Shown here: piece after piece, positions 7,904 through 15,505 of the stretch | How the letters are laid out: each line of letters begins with the position of its first letter | Numbering within the stretch: position 1 is the first letter of the stretch | DNA from: Chlamydia sp. 17-3921 | GTDB taxonomy: Bacteria > Chlamydiota > Chlamydiia > Chlamydiales > Chlamydiaceae | Length of the DNA: 37,577 bases | NCBI RefSeq assembly: GCF_902705545.1 | Contig: NZ_CACSHH010000007.1 | Coordinates: 1 to 37,577 of the forward strand | Reading direction: 5' to 3' | Notes under the pieces: model-generated | Databases searched by the model: none | Told to the model about the DNA's origin: nothing | What the model saw: the letters and a program-made list of their open reading frames with translations, nothing else | Program-made: the position numbers and the translations under genes

Positions 7904-10284
7904 GTATTGATAATCCCTTTGTTTTGGAGTTGCTGAGTAATTCTAGCAACTAGGCGATCATACTCTTCTTCTATTTCTTGGTTGGATAAAGTTCTCTCTC
8001 GATTTTGAAAAACTAACCGTAGAGAAACATTTTTGTCCTGCTTTTTTGAAGCTTTATCTTGATATATACTGATAATAGAAACTCTTTCAAGCCATTTAGA
8101 TTGGCTGTTTAAAAATCCTTGACGTAAAGAGTCTGCAGGAAGATCTTCAGGAACCGTGATAGTGACATCTCGAAATGAAGATGGATATATTGGATAGGGG
8201 GTATAATGCTTAACAGATTTTTTTTGTAACTGACATAAAATATCTATAGAAAGTTCTCCAAAAAAAATCGGTTGTTTGATGTGAACTTTTTTTGTAATGC
8301 GTGGATGAACAGTTCCTAAGATTCCTAAAACATGTTTATGTAAACATATTTGACCTTGTTGATAAGGATGAAAATTTGGATTATTACTAGGTTTTAGAGT
8401 ATAGATTTTAGAAGAGATATTTAGATTTTCTAAAATTTTCTCTACCCAACTCTTTAGTGTATAAAATGATAACTGAAGACGAGTAACCTGCCATGATAGT
8501 GTCTCTGACTGTCCTGCAAGAATAATTCCTAATTTTTGATTTTCTTTATATTGAGAAGAGATTTTTTCGTACACAGATCCAAGTTCAAAAGCATATATGC
8601 CTTCTGCTTGCCTATGCAGATTAGTTGCTGAGCTTTCTAATAATCCAGGAAGTAAAGAAGGGCGTAATACAGTTGCGTGTTTAGAACCTTGTAAGGTAAT
8701 AACATTTTGTTCTGCCTCATATAAATCTGCAGTTTTTGGATTTAAAAGATCGCTCGTGAAAAACTGTTGAAGGCCTGAATTAGCTAGGAAATTAACGAGA
8801 TGACGTTTTAATGCATAAACAGGAGTACAAATAGGTGTTTGCTTTTGAGATTTTAGGTGCCAAGATTGAGTTCTAGAAATTTCTTCAACAAGATCAATCT
8901 CCTCAACAATATCGTGACGATAAGAAGGAATTTTAACAACAATGCTATTAGGATTTTCTGTCAGAGAAGAAAATCCCAGAGATTGAAGTTTCTCTTTAAG
9001 AGTTTCTTTAGAGATTTTTTCCCCTAATATTCTTTGAACTGTAGAAGAACGTAATTCTAGTGTCTTTGAAGAAGACTGTGTTTCTCCCATGGTATATATT
9101 TCAGAGCACTGTGCTTTAGGGAACACTTTTAAAATAGAATGTATTGCAGCAAAAAGAGATGGTAAGACGTTATTATAGTCTACACCTCGAGAAAATCTAT
9201 AAGCTGCTTCTGAATGTATCGGAAGAAGTCGTTGAGATGCTCGAATTACTTTAGGAGGAAAATAGGCGGCTTCTAAAATGATTTCTGTTGTAGAATTTGT
9301 TACTGCACTATTGAATCCACCCATAACTCCACCAAGAGCCAAAATTTGATGGTCATCACAAATAACAGTTGAAGTTTCTGGAAGAGTTACGGTTTCATTA
9401 TTCAAAAGTACAAAAGATTGTGTCGAATCTAATGCTTGTACTCGTAATGAGTGAATATCTGCTTGCTTAGCGTCATAGGCATGTAAGGGTTGACCCAAAG
9501 CAAACATAATATAGTTAGTAATATCTACTATTGTATTTATAGATTTTTGTTTTAGGGAATATAGAATATCTTGAAGTTCTTGTGGAGATGGGAGAAGAGG
9601 ATCTATTCCGGAGATCTTTGCATAGCAAAACAAAGGGCAAATATTAGAATCATTTTTTGAGGAAACTGCTTGAACTTTCAAGGGAGCCAGAGAAATTGCT
9701 TTGGGAAGAACAAGGCTTACTGAAGTTACATAGGAAATTTCTCTGGCTAGTCCGAAAAGAGAGGCACAATGACCTAAATTTGGAGTTAGTGATAATTCTA
9801 GCGAGACTTTTCTGAATAGCGTTGCGACATCTTCTCCAAGTGGTGTCTCCTCTGGAAGTTCAAGAAGACCTCGTTGTTGAGTGTGATATTCATGAAGACC
9901 GAGTTCATCAGCTCCGCAACACATGCCTTGAGATTCTATCCCTCGTAATTTAGATTTTTTTATAGAGAAGACTTGTCCTTCATTGTCCGTAAGCTTAGCT
10001 CCTGGAATTGCTAGCGGAACTACAATGCCTGTTCGGCAATTTGGAGCTCCACAAACGACTTGATATTCTTGATTCCCGTCAAAGAGGACAGCCACTTGTA
10101 ATTTATCAGCATTAGGGTGGGGAGATGTTTTTAAAATTTTTGCAGTGATGACCGAAGAAAACGAGCAAGAATTTTCTGAGCAAACCTCGGCTTCTATTCC
10201 GATACGATCGCAGGCTTCTAAAATTTCTTTTGTGAGAAGAGGGGAAGAAAAGTATGTTTGCAGTAAGGATAAGGGGACATGCAT
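7900..10284 (-). CDS. pheT: Phenylalanine--tRNA ligase beta subunit
   Basis: A 794-aa beta subunit of the (alpha-beta)2 enzyme that charges tRNA-Phe. I chose the ATG at 10284 because the protein then begins with the family N-terminus (MHVPLSLLQTYF, then GIEAEV). The longer open frame, to 10425, adds unrelated sequence and would run into the divergent LysM gene. Visible domains are the EMAP/tRNA-binding domain (about 40-150, with the TSPHPNADKLQV and CGAPNCR motifs), B3/B4 (about 200-380), B5 (about 395-470), the catalytic-like core, and the C-terminal ferredoxin-like anticodon-binding domain (about 700-794, containing YPSSFRDVTI). pheS is not adjacent. It is the first gene of the pheT-ywqK-ogt unit. 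Confidence 0.93.
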   Translation of the reverse strand: MHVPLSLLQTYFSSPLLTKEILEACDRIGIEAEVCSENSCSFSSVITAKILKTSPHPNADKLQVAVLFDGNQEYQVVCGAPNCRTGIVVPLAIPGAKLTDNEGQVFSIKKSKLRGIESQGMCCGADELGLHEYHTQQRGLLELPEETPLGEDVATLFRKVSLELSLTPNLGHCASLFGLAREISYVTSVSLVLPKAISLAPLKVQAVSSKNDSNICPLFCYAKISGIDPLLPSPQELQDILYSLKQKSINTIVDITNYIMFALGQPLHAYDAKQADIHSLRVQALDSTQSFVLLNNETVTLPETSTVICDDHQILALGGVMGGFNSAVTNSTTEIILEAAYFPPKVIRASQRLLPIHSEAAYRFSRGVDYNNVLPSLFAAIHSILKVFPKAQCSEIYTMGETQSSSKTLELRSSTVQRILGEKISKETLKEKLQSLGFSSLTENPNSIVVKIPSYRHDIVEEIDLVEEISRTQSWHLKSQKQTPICTPVYALKRHLVNFLANSGLQQFFTSDLLNPKTADLYEAEQNVITLQGSKHATVLRPSLLPGLLESSATNLHRQAEGIYAFELGSVYEKISSQYKENQKLGIILAGQSETLSWQVTRLQLSFYTLKSWVEKILENLNISSKIYTLKPSNNPNFHPYQQGQICLHKHVLGILGTVHPRITKKVHIKQPIFFGELSIDILCQLQKKSVKHYTPYPIYPSSFRDVTITVPEDLPADSLRQGFLNSQSKWLERVSIISIYQDKASKKQDKNVSLRLVFQNRERTLSNQEIEEEYDRLVARITQQLQNKGIINT

Positions 10285-10389
10285 GGATACTTCGTCAGAG
10301 GCTATTTTTAGAGAGATTTTACGAGGAGTTGTGTATAGTGGCAAGTATTTTCGTCTTCGGAGAACTATTGGGATTGCGGAGCAGAAATC

Positions 10390-11469
10390 ATGGCTGCGAG
10401 AAAGCAAATAAAAAGGCTTAGGCAAATTTTAGTTCTAAGTCTTGGACTGAATGTTCTGTTTCTTTTATTGTTTTATTCAGCGATTTTTCGAAAAGACATT
10501 TATAAATTACATCTTTTTTCAGGATCTCTAATAGCAAAAAACTACAGAAAAACTCCTGTTCCCGAAGATTTCTTACAAAAACTTTCGACTTCTTCGCTTT
10601 CGGAGCTTTTTTCTTTATTTTCTGAAGAGCGATATGTTTTTGGTTATCCCATGAAACTGTGGGCATTAAGTATTGCTATCCAAAAATTTGATATAGATAT
10701 CTCTCCTGCACTTTCTCATAAATTGACATTCATAGAGTTAAGAGATCGATCCACAACGTGGTTGTTACCTAATCTTAAAGAGAAAGAATTTACTACAGTC
10801 TTGCGTTATCTTTCTATTCAGAAATATCCTTATACTTCTAGGGGATTGTTTAGGATGATTTCTTGTGCTTTGAATGAAGGAAAGGTTGATGAGGATTGTT
10901 TATATAATTTCTGCCTTTCTCCTGAATTTTTATACTTGAGGACGTTACTTGCTGGTGCGGATAAAGAGATATCTGTTGCCTCTCTAGCTCGCATGATAAT
11001 CCAAGGAGGAGAAGAATTATTTTTCTCTTTATGTAATGAAGAAAACCATTCTTGCGCTATTTCAGATCAAGAACGTTTAAAGATTTTACGAGCTTATTTA
11101 GAAAGAGATGAGCCTCTGGCAGCATTGTTGTTATTAATACATGATGCTGAAGTTGTTTTACATGAGTTTAGTAATGAAGATTTGCAAAGATTAATTCGTT
11201 TGTTACCTCGGGAATCTCAGTATAGTCAAGATTTTCTTACTCGGTTAGCTGAAACGCCGCGTCAGGATCAGATTACAAATGCAATTTTTCAAGATTCTGC
11301 AGAGGTTACCTCTTCTATGCAAGAGTATGTAATAAAAGAAGGAGACTCTCTGTGGTTGATTGCACGTCATTTTGGCATTTCCATAGAAGAGATTATGCGT
11401 ATTAATCAACTTTCTCATCATCGCTTACTTCCTGGTAAGGTTCTAAGGCTTCCTTTAAAGTCGTCTTAG
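10390..11469 (+). CDS. Membrane-anchored LysM-domain protein
   Basis: A 359-aa protein with a basic N-terminus and one transmembrane helix (about 11-31), a helical middle region of unknown fold (about 50-300), and a C-terminal LysM domain (about 313-356) starting [19 protein letters not shown]. LysM binds peptidoglycan glycans, so this is probably a periplasm-facing protein touching the scarce chlamydial peptidoglycan. I base the role on the domain only. A GGAG ribosome-binding site lies about eight bases before the ATG. It is divergent from pheT (105-base gap holding both promoters). Its last 68 bases overlap the 3' end of convergent yidD. Confidence 0.8.
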   Translation: MAARKQIKRLRQILVLSLGLNVLFLLLFYSAIFRKDIYKLHLFSGSLIAKNYRKTPVPEDFLQKLSTSSLSELFSLFSEERYVFGYPMKLWALSIAIQKFDIDISPALSHKLTFIELRDRSTTWLLPNLKEKEFTTVLRYLSIQKYPYTSRGLFRMISCALNEGKVDEDCLYNFCLSPEFLYLRTLLAGADKEISVASLARMIIQGGEELFFSLCNEENHSCAISDQERLKILRAYLERDEPLAALLLLIHDAEVVLHEFSNEDLQRLIRLLPRESQYSQDFLTRLAETPRQDQITNAIFQDSAEVTSSMQEYVIKEGDSLWLIARHFGISIEEIMRINQLSHHRLLPGKVLRLPLKSS

Positions 11470-11710
11470 GGACGAGATCGATTCCTCCAGGGTGCCAGGG
11501 AGCACATTTCCCAATTCTTCGTAGTGAAAGCCATAGACCTCGAAAAAGCCCATGAGTTTTTAGAGCTTGTAGAGAATAGTGAGAACACGTTGGAAAAAAT
11601 CGGCAAGGATTACCGAGAAGGGGAGATATTGTCCATTGATACACTCGAATAAGAAAAGTAGCAAGATGTATGAACAGTCGTTGTAGATATTTAAAAAAAA
11701 TTGAAAACAT
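11402..11710 (-). CDS. yidD: YidD family membrane-protein insertion factor
   Basis: A 102-aa protein of the YidD (UPF0161) family, reported to help YidC-dependent membrane protein insertion. It has the characteristic core [23 protein letters not shown] and the [19 protein letters not shown] segment, with the conserved cysteines. An amphipathic N-terminal helix precedes it. Its start overlaps the 3' end of the DUF155 gene by 20 bases. Its last 68 bases lie inside the end of the convergent LysM gene, and the C-terminal 20 or so residues beyond the YidD core are acidic. It is usually near rpmH/rnpA/yidC in other bacteria, but not here. Confidence 0.9.
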   Translation of the reverse strand: MFSIFFKYLQRLFIHLATFLIRVYQWTISPLLGNPCRFFPTCSHYSLQALKTHGLFRGLWLSLRRIGKCAPWHPGGIDLVPKTTLKEALEPYQEVSDDEKVD

Positions 11711-12521
11711 CTTTCAGTAAGGTGACAAAAACCTCAAGCATAATAAGACAAATGATAGTCCATTCTAAAGAAGAAGAATGTTGGTGATTAAGCTGATCAT
11801 TTAAAATTTCTAAAACATCTCCTAATATGGTAAGTCTATGGTTGAGTACGTTGATTCTTGCTCCAATGTCTAAACAGCTGAGAACATCTAGATATATAGG
11901 TTGTGTTTCTGGATGTTCCCAGAAAAAATCTGGTTCATCAAGAATATCGGAATGTAGATTAACTGTTGCTTTGTCAAGGAAGAGTTTACCTATTTTTTTA
12001 GCAATGGCTTTACGAGGCATGGAGATTTTCCCCTTTAATGCTAGATCTTGGGGTAGCCTTTTAGAATCTTCTATAGTTTTGTAAATAGTTTCTTCAAAAA
12101 TAGTAAGCTTTACGGATTGGGCAAGACCGAAGGATATAGCAAGTTTTGTATTCACACTGGTGTCAACAAGGATAAGACGGTTTCTTCGGATCTGTAGTTT
12201 GTCTCCATAATAAAAATTATAGTAATCTATTTCTGGTCGAGGAAGAATTTCTGGTGATGCAGAAATGATCGTTTGTAGAAGCTTGTGTTCGTCAGCTTCT
12301 TCCCATCCCCAAAAGACAGCAACGCCATAAGGAAAGAACACAGAGATTTGATCTGAGGATTCTTCATTAGAAGTCATCACATATTCTCTGGATAAAATTG
12401 TTGAAAAATTGGGCTTAAGTAGATGAAAAAGAACGTGTAGGTTGTAAGATGATGCTGTACAATAAGCCGCGCAGCGCATAGCTTGATTTCTTTTGTAAAT
12501 TTTGCTTCCAATATACTTCAT
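11691..12521 (-). CDS. RMD1/DUF155 family protein with C-terminal membrane helix
   Basis: A 276-aa protein. It shows the RMD1/YagE (DUF155) family signature: an N-terminal CAAYCTAS segment, the central [12 protein letters not shown], the R-x-L-x-x-L-N-H-R-L helix near residues 222-235, and a terminal [18 protein letters not shown] membrane segment. The family includes yeast Rmd1/Rmd8 and human mitochondrial RMND1. Its biochemical activity is not settled, and the link in eukaryotes is to mitochondrial translation. The gene is directly upstream of yidD with overlapping reading frames, which may hint at a membrane-insertion or translation context (inference). It corresponds by order to C. trachomatis CT472. 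Confidence 0.75.
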   Translation of the reverse strand: MKYIGSKIYKRNQAMRCAAYCTASSYNLHVLFHLLKPNFSTILSREYVMTSNEESSDQISVFFPYGVAVFWGWEEADEHKLLQTIISASPEILPRPEIDYYNFYYGDKLQIRRNRLILVDTSVNTKLAISFGLAQSVKLTIFEETIYKTIEDSKRLPQDLALKGKISMPRKAIAKKIGKLFLDKATVNLHSDILDEPDFFWEHPETQPIYLDVLSCLDIGARINVLNHRLTILGDVLEILNDQLNHQHSSSLEWTIICLIMLEVFVTLLKDVFNFF

Positions 12522-12549
12522 TTTTCCTCTATGGGGAACATTTTTTTTC

Positions 12550-12579
12550 TTGAGGTAAAGGGAGGATCATCGGTAAGCT
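12550..12579 (+). promoter_or_regulatory. Possible sigma-66 promoter for tRNA-Leu(GAG)
   Basis: TTGAGG at 12550-12555 and TAAGCT at 12574-12579 are 18 bases apart, about 17 bases before the mature tRNA 5' end. The -10 match is moderate. No other promoter-like pair is seen in this gap. Confidence 0.3.
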
Positions 12580-12595
12580 TATTGTCTTATCTTTC

Positions 12596-12677
12596 GCGGA
12601 AGTGGCGGAATTGGTATACGCGCTATCTTGAGGTGGTAGTGGAGCTTTCCTTAGGGGTTCGAGTCCCCTCTTTCGCA
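12596..12677 (+). tRNA. tRNA-Leu (anticodon GAG)
   Basis: An 82-nt class II tRNA. The acceptor stem is 12596-12602 with 12670-12676, and the discriminator A is at 12677. The D-arm contains the GG of ATTGG. The anticodon stem CTATC/GGTAG closes the loop TTGAGGT, giving GAG at 12630-12632. A long variable arm is followed by the T-arm AGGGG-TTCGAGT-CCCCT. CCA is not encoded and must be added afterwards. GAG decodes CUC and CUU leucine codons. Confidence 0.95.
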
Positions 12678-12729
12678 ATTGTCCTTATGGAGTTTCTTTT
12701 TTTCTATTGAGATCTGTATTTTCCAGTAA

Positions 12730-13335
12730 ATGATTGTTTTGGAGTTTCTTTTGAGATTTTTGTATTTTTTATTGGCAATATGTTTTTTTCATGGTTATGA
12801 GATCGCTTTTGCGGTGCCTCATTATGTCTCAGAAGAAGAATCTTTTTTTGTACACCATTTGAATTTTTCTGGGGATTTCCCTGATATGGAGACCATGGAA
12901 ATACAGGCACAGCGTAAGAAGCAGGTAAAATTTGACGCTTCTGGAAATTTTCCTAAGTTAGAAAGTGTTTTTTATCGGGGATCTTTTGGGTCTTTAAAAG
13001 CGAACTTCAGTGGCTGTTATCCGAATTTATCTTCAGTAAACTTTTCTTGCACTGCTTGTAAAATGGATTTGGATTTTCGAGGACAATGGTTTCAGAATAA
13101 TTCTATTGTGATTAGTAATGAAGAACAGCCTATATCTTTAATTCTTCCTCAAGATGTGGGAATTATTGTTCACACCAAAACAACTTTTAAAGGAAAAGTG
13201 TTTATTAATGGAGACTTTGTTAAGCAAGGTCATGGTATATGGAATAAAACTTATCATAATTCTTTAGTAGGGATCTCTCCCATTACGTTAGTTTTTCATG
13301 TTCGTAGTTCTGGAGGAACGATTTCCTTAAGCTAA
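12730..13335 (+). CDS. Secreted protein with internal short repeats, unknown function
   Basis: A 201-aa protein with a hydrophobic signal sequence (about 1-28). Residues 45-129 carry about four copies of a unit of about 23 residues with the pattern N/D-x-SG-x-x-P-x-L-x-S-V-x-F (NFSGDFPDMETM, DASGNFPKLESV, NFSGCYPNLSSV, then a weaker DFRGQW copy). The pattern suggests a small beta-solenoid or beta-hairpin stack. The C-terminal half is beta-rich. No enzyme motif is visible. It starts 52 bases after tRNA-Leu without an obvious ribosome-binding site and ends against recO, overlapping it by four bases. It is in the position of C. trachomatis CT471. Confidence 0.7.
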   Translation: MIVLEFLLRFLYFLLAICFFHGYEIAFAVPHYVSEEESFFVHHLNFSGDFPDMETMEIQAQRKKQVKFDASGNFPKLESVFYRGSFGSLKANFSGCYPNLSSVNFSCTACKMDLDFRGQWFQNNSIVISNEEQPISLILPQDVGIIVHTKTTFKGKVFINGDFVKQGHGIWNKTYHNSLVGISPITLVFHVRSSGGTISLS

Positions 13336-14033
13336 ATTTTCTGATCTCTTGTTTGGAGAGAAGTTTCAAACATATAGAAAATTTTATCAGCAATAGTGAT
13401 TGGGAAACTTGCGAGTTGTAGAAGTTCTTCAAATTGTTTCGCATAGATGATTGCTTGCAGGATATGTTCTTCGTTTTTATCTATAACGACAGCTTCTTGA
13501 GGAGCATGTTGTTTACATAATTTTTGCCCTTGATAGCGATAGCATGTTGCATCGATTAGTGGCGTTTTACAGATAGAACATGATGTGGAGAGATCTAAGA
13601 TTCCTTCATACTGCAAAAGCTTTAAAAGAAATATAGCAGAAAAAAGCTCTGGGTTTTTGCTTTGATGAAGTCGATAGAGAAAGTTAAAAAAGAGAGAAAA
13701 AAGTTCTGAAGAAGGCTTTTCTTTCCATTGAGAGGAAAGAACAGCTTGAGTCATTTTCCCACCGGCTTGCAGTAAAGAATAGGTTTGCCTAAGTTCTGGA
13801 AAGTCATGATGAATTTCTCCATAGATAAATGAGCGGATTTTTGGTGGAGAGTATTCTAAAGTATAATTTCCAAATGAAAAAGGGAGAAGAGATTCGCGAT
13901 GAGGGCAGAGTAGAGTTTGTCCTTGTTTGGCAAAGAATGTTATGAGTCCTTCTGGTGAGAAGAGAGTAACAAGTAGATGGTTTTTCCCAATAGGTTGGTT
14001 TTGTAAAACGATCCCGGAAGAAAAGATTCGCAT
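13332..14033 (-). CDS. recO: DNA repair protein RecO
   Basis: A 233-aa protein. The N-terminal OB-fold (about 1-75) includes the RecO-typical GIVLQNQPIGKNHLLVTLFSPEGLITFFAKQG. The helical middle has FFNFLYRLHQ. The C-terminal zinc-binding module has Cys pairs at C-S-I-C and, further on, C-K-Q-H, which fits a Cys3His site. RecO loads RecA on SSB-coated single strands in the RecFOR pathway. It lies four bases after the end of the upstream nuclease-domain gene on the same strand, so the two are probably co-transcribed. Confidence 0.88.
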   Translation of the reverse strand: MRIFSSGIVLQNQPIGKNHLLVTLFSPEGLITFFAKQGQTLLCPHRESLLPFSFGNYTLEYSPPKIRSFIYGEIHHDFPELRQTYSLLQAGGKMTQAVLSSQWKEKPSSELFSLFFNFLYRLHQSKNPELFSAIFLLKLLQYEGILDLSTSCSICKTPLIDATCYRYQGQKLCKQHAPQEAVVIDKNEEHILQAIIYAKQFEELLQLASFPITIADKIFYMFETSLQTRDQKI

Positions 14034-14037
14034 AAGT

Positions 14038-14607
14038 TTAAAGCTTTGGATAATTAGAGTTTAGAGAGCAGTAGTAATTAAGAAGTTGAGTATATTCAGG
14101 AAGCCCGGAGTAGAAATTTAGGGTTTGAGTTCGGGGATTAATGAATCCTGTAAGTTGTTTGTCTCGGCTAACTATGGCTAGGCAGCAGGTGCCAAGAATG
14201 TAATTATAGCTCAAGAGCTGGATTAGAGTATTTTGATTGATAATTCGAGCTTTACATTCAATGAGTAGCAAAGGTCTTGGGTTACCGAATTTATAAGTAT
14301 CCCCTTTGCAATTTGTGTAAATTTGAGGAGTAACGATAAGAAGATCAGGGCGTCGTTTTGGCAGATGAGCATCTTTTCGGGTGAATAGTGGTAATAGGGT
14401 TCTGAGCTCTTTTTCTACAATAATAAGTTTTTCAGGATAATGAAGCTTGTGAACTAGAAGAGAAAGGAGGTTTTGGCGAACCTTTTCTTCAGGGGTACAG
14501 TCTAGAGATTTATTGCGAATTGGATCAAAAATCTTAGTTGTTTTCGAAGAATCAAAGGGAAAGATGTTTTCTTCGTCTGTGCATGATGATGGGGTCGATG
14601 AGAACAT
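14038..14607 (-). CDS. Stand-alone HsdR N-terminal-like (PD-(D/E)XK) domain protein
   Basis: A 189-aa protein resembling the 'type I restriction enzyme R protein N-terminus' family (HSDR_N_2). It has CTPEEKVRQ near residues 37-45, the acid D88 in KRRPDLLIV, and E117-x-K119 in LLLIECKAR, followed by QLLSYNY. Together these make a complete PD-(D/E)XK nuclease core. There is no helicase, methylase or specificity gene nearby, so it is not a restriction system. It sits directly upstream of recO, which suggests a DNA-repair role (inference). Activity cannot be judged from sequence alone. No clear ribosome-binding site precedes its ATG. Confidence 0.72.
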   Translation of the reverse strand: MFSSTPSSCTDEENIFPFDSSKTTKIFDPIRNKSLDCTPEEKVRQNLLSLLVHKLHYPEKLIIVEKELRTLLPLFTRKDAHLPKRRPDLLIVTPQIYTNCKGDTYKFGNPRPLLLIECKARIINQNTLIQLLSYNYILGTCCLAIVSRDKQLTGFINPRTQTLNFYSGLPEYTQLLNYYCSLNSNYPKL

Positions 14608-14721
14608 AATTGCCGTTATGCTGTTTGTATATGCATTGAATTTTGTTTTCTTTCTCTAATGAAAATGAGAGTAGGATTGTTAGAAGACTCTAGTTTATGA
14701 AAGACCTCTTCTTCAGACAGC

Positions 14722-15249
14722 TTACGAATCGCTATTTTTTCTTGGAGATCTTTTTTCTTTCTGACGCAGAAACATAACCGAAGCTTTTTTTAAGGAATCC
14801 TGGGAGTCCATGGAGCTGAAAGGTAGCCATTCGTTTGCTAAAGTTTTGCTTTTTTGTTCTTTTTCTACCAAAAGTATTTCTTCTTCAGAAAGAGGGTGGC
14901 AGTGTTTAGTTTTATCTTTCTGCTTAACATGGAGCTTGTTCATTATTGTGCGTATTTTTTTAAATGCGTTGATAACTGCTGTGTAAGCATTTGTATGAAG
15001 GGCTTTTGTTTGAAGAGTTTTTTTGCCTATAGAAATTACGACATGAACTTCAGTTCCTTGTTTATCTTTGTGAGAAGTCAAAACAACACGAAAAGATTCC
15101 GAAGTTGGAAAATGCTTACTTTTTTCTAAAATAAGTTGTCTTAGAGGCTCAGAAATATGAAAAGATTTACTGGTAATTTCTACTTGTGTTTGGGAATTGT
15201 GAGTTTTTATTATTTTTTTGGATGATTTTGAGCCTTTCTGAGGTTTCAT
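14722..15249 (-). CDS. Ribosome hibernation factor-like (HPF/RaiA) protein
   Basis: A 175-aa protein. I chose the ATG at 15249 because TAGGAA precedes it with normal spacing; the longer frame has no such site and overlaps AT-rich leader. Residues about 22-125 match the S30EA/HPF beta-alpha-beta-beta-beta-alpha pattern (VEITSKSFHISEPLRQLI, TEVHVVISIGKKTLQTKA, NAYTAVINAFKKIRTIMNKL). A basic KQKDKTK tail to the second helix follows. The C-terminal 50 residues are charged and do not look like the long-HPF dimerisation domain. It likely binds the 30S decoding centre in non-growing forms such as elementary bodies (inference). The gene lies about 100 bases downstream of tRNA-Arg on the same strand. 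Confidence 0.72.
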   Translation of the reverse strand: MKPQKGSKSSKKIIKTHNSQTQVEITSKSFHISEPLRQLILEKSKHFPTSESFRVVLTSHKDKQGTEVHVVISIGKKTLQTKALHTNAYTAVINAFKKIRTIMNKLHVKQKDKTKHCHPLSEEEILLVEKEQKSKTLANEWLPFSSMDSQDSLKKASVMFLRQKEKRSPRKNSDS

Positions 15250-15342
15250 AACATTTCCTAATTTTATAAATGGATGGGGACGATTGGAAAAGAAAAAAGA
15301 GATCCCCCTAGGCATATTATAAAGGAGAAACTTTTATTCAAG

Positions 15343-15356
15343 GAAGCTTTAACGCA
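15343..15356. repeat. 14-bp direct repeat, copy A, at the tRNA-Arg 3' end
   Basis: GAAGCTTTAACGCA. It is identical to the copy at 15442-15455, 99 bases away. Copy A overlaps the last four transcribed positions of tRNA-Arg (minus strand). Confidence 0.8.
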
Positions 15357-15426
15357 CCGAAGAGGGCTCGAACCTCCAACCACCTGGTCCGAAGCCAGGT
15401 ACTCTATCCAATTGAGCTATCGGTGC
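15353..15426 (-). tRNA. tRNA-Arg (anticodon TCG)
   Basis: A 74-nt tRNA read on the minus strand. Acceptor GCACCGA pairs with TCGGTGC, and the discriminator is G. The D-arm is AGCTCAATTGGATAGAGT. The anticodon stem CCTGG/CCAGG closes the loop CTTCGGA, with anticodon TCG. The T-arm has GGTTCGAGCC, and CCA is not encoded. It decodes CGA and possibly other CGN codons. It is bracketed by a 14-bp direct repeat. Confidence 0.95.
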
Positions 15427-15441
15427 TTAAGGCGAGAGCTA

Positions 15442-15455
15442 GAAGCTTTAACGCA
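15442..15455. repeat. 14-bp direct repeat, copy B, upstream of tRNA-Arg
   Basis: GAAGCTTTAACGCA, a perfect match to 15343-15356. It lies just downstream of the predicted -10 box, around the expected transcription start. Confidence 0.8.
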
Positions 15456-15457
15456 AA

Positions 15458-15486
15458 ACTTTAACAGAAGTGGTGGAGAAACTCAA
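15458..15486 (-). promoter_or_regulatory. Predicted sigma-66 promoter of tRNA-Arg
   Basis: On the minus strand, TTGAGT (15486-15481) and TAAAGT (15463-15458) are separated by 17 bases. The start would fall near 15451, about 25 bases before the mature tRNA. Spacing is ideal and the boxes match four of six bases or better. Confidence 0.5.
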
Positions 15487-15505
15487 GTAAAACTCAGAAA
15501 GAGAC

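Noticed and set aside
15343..15455. Reading the repeat-flanked tRNA-Arg as a phage or island attachment site
   Set aside because: No integrase, phage gene or composition shift lies on either side, and only the tRNA itself sits between the repeats.
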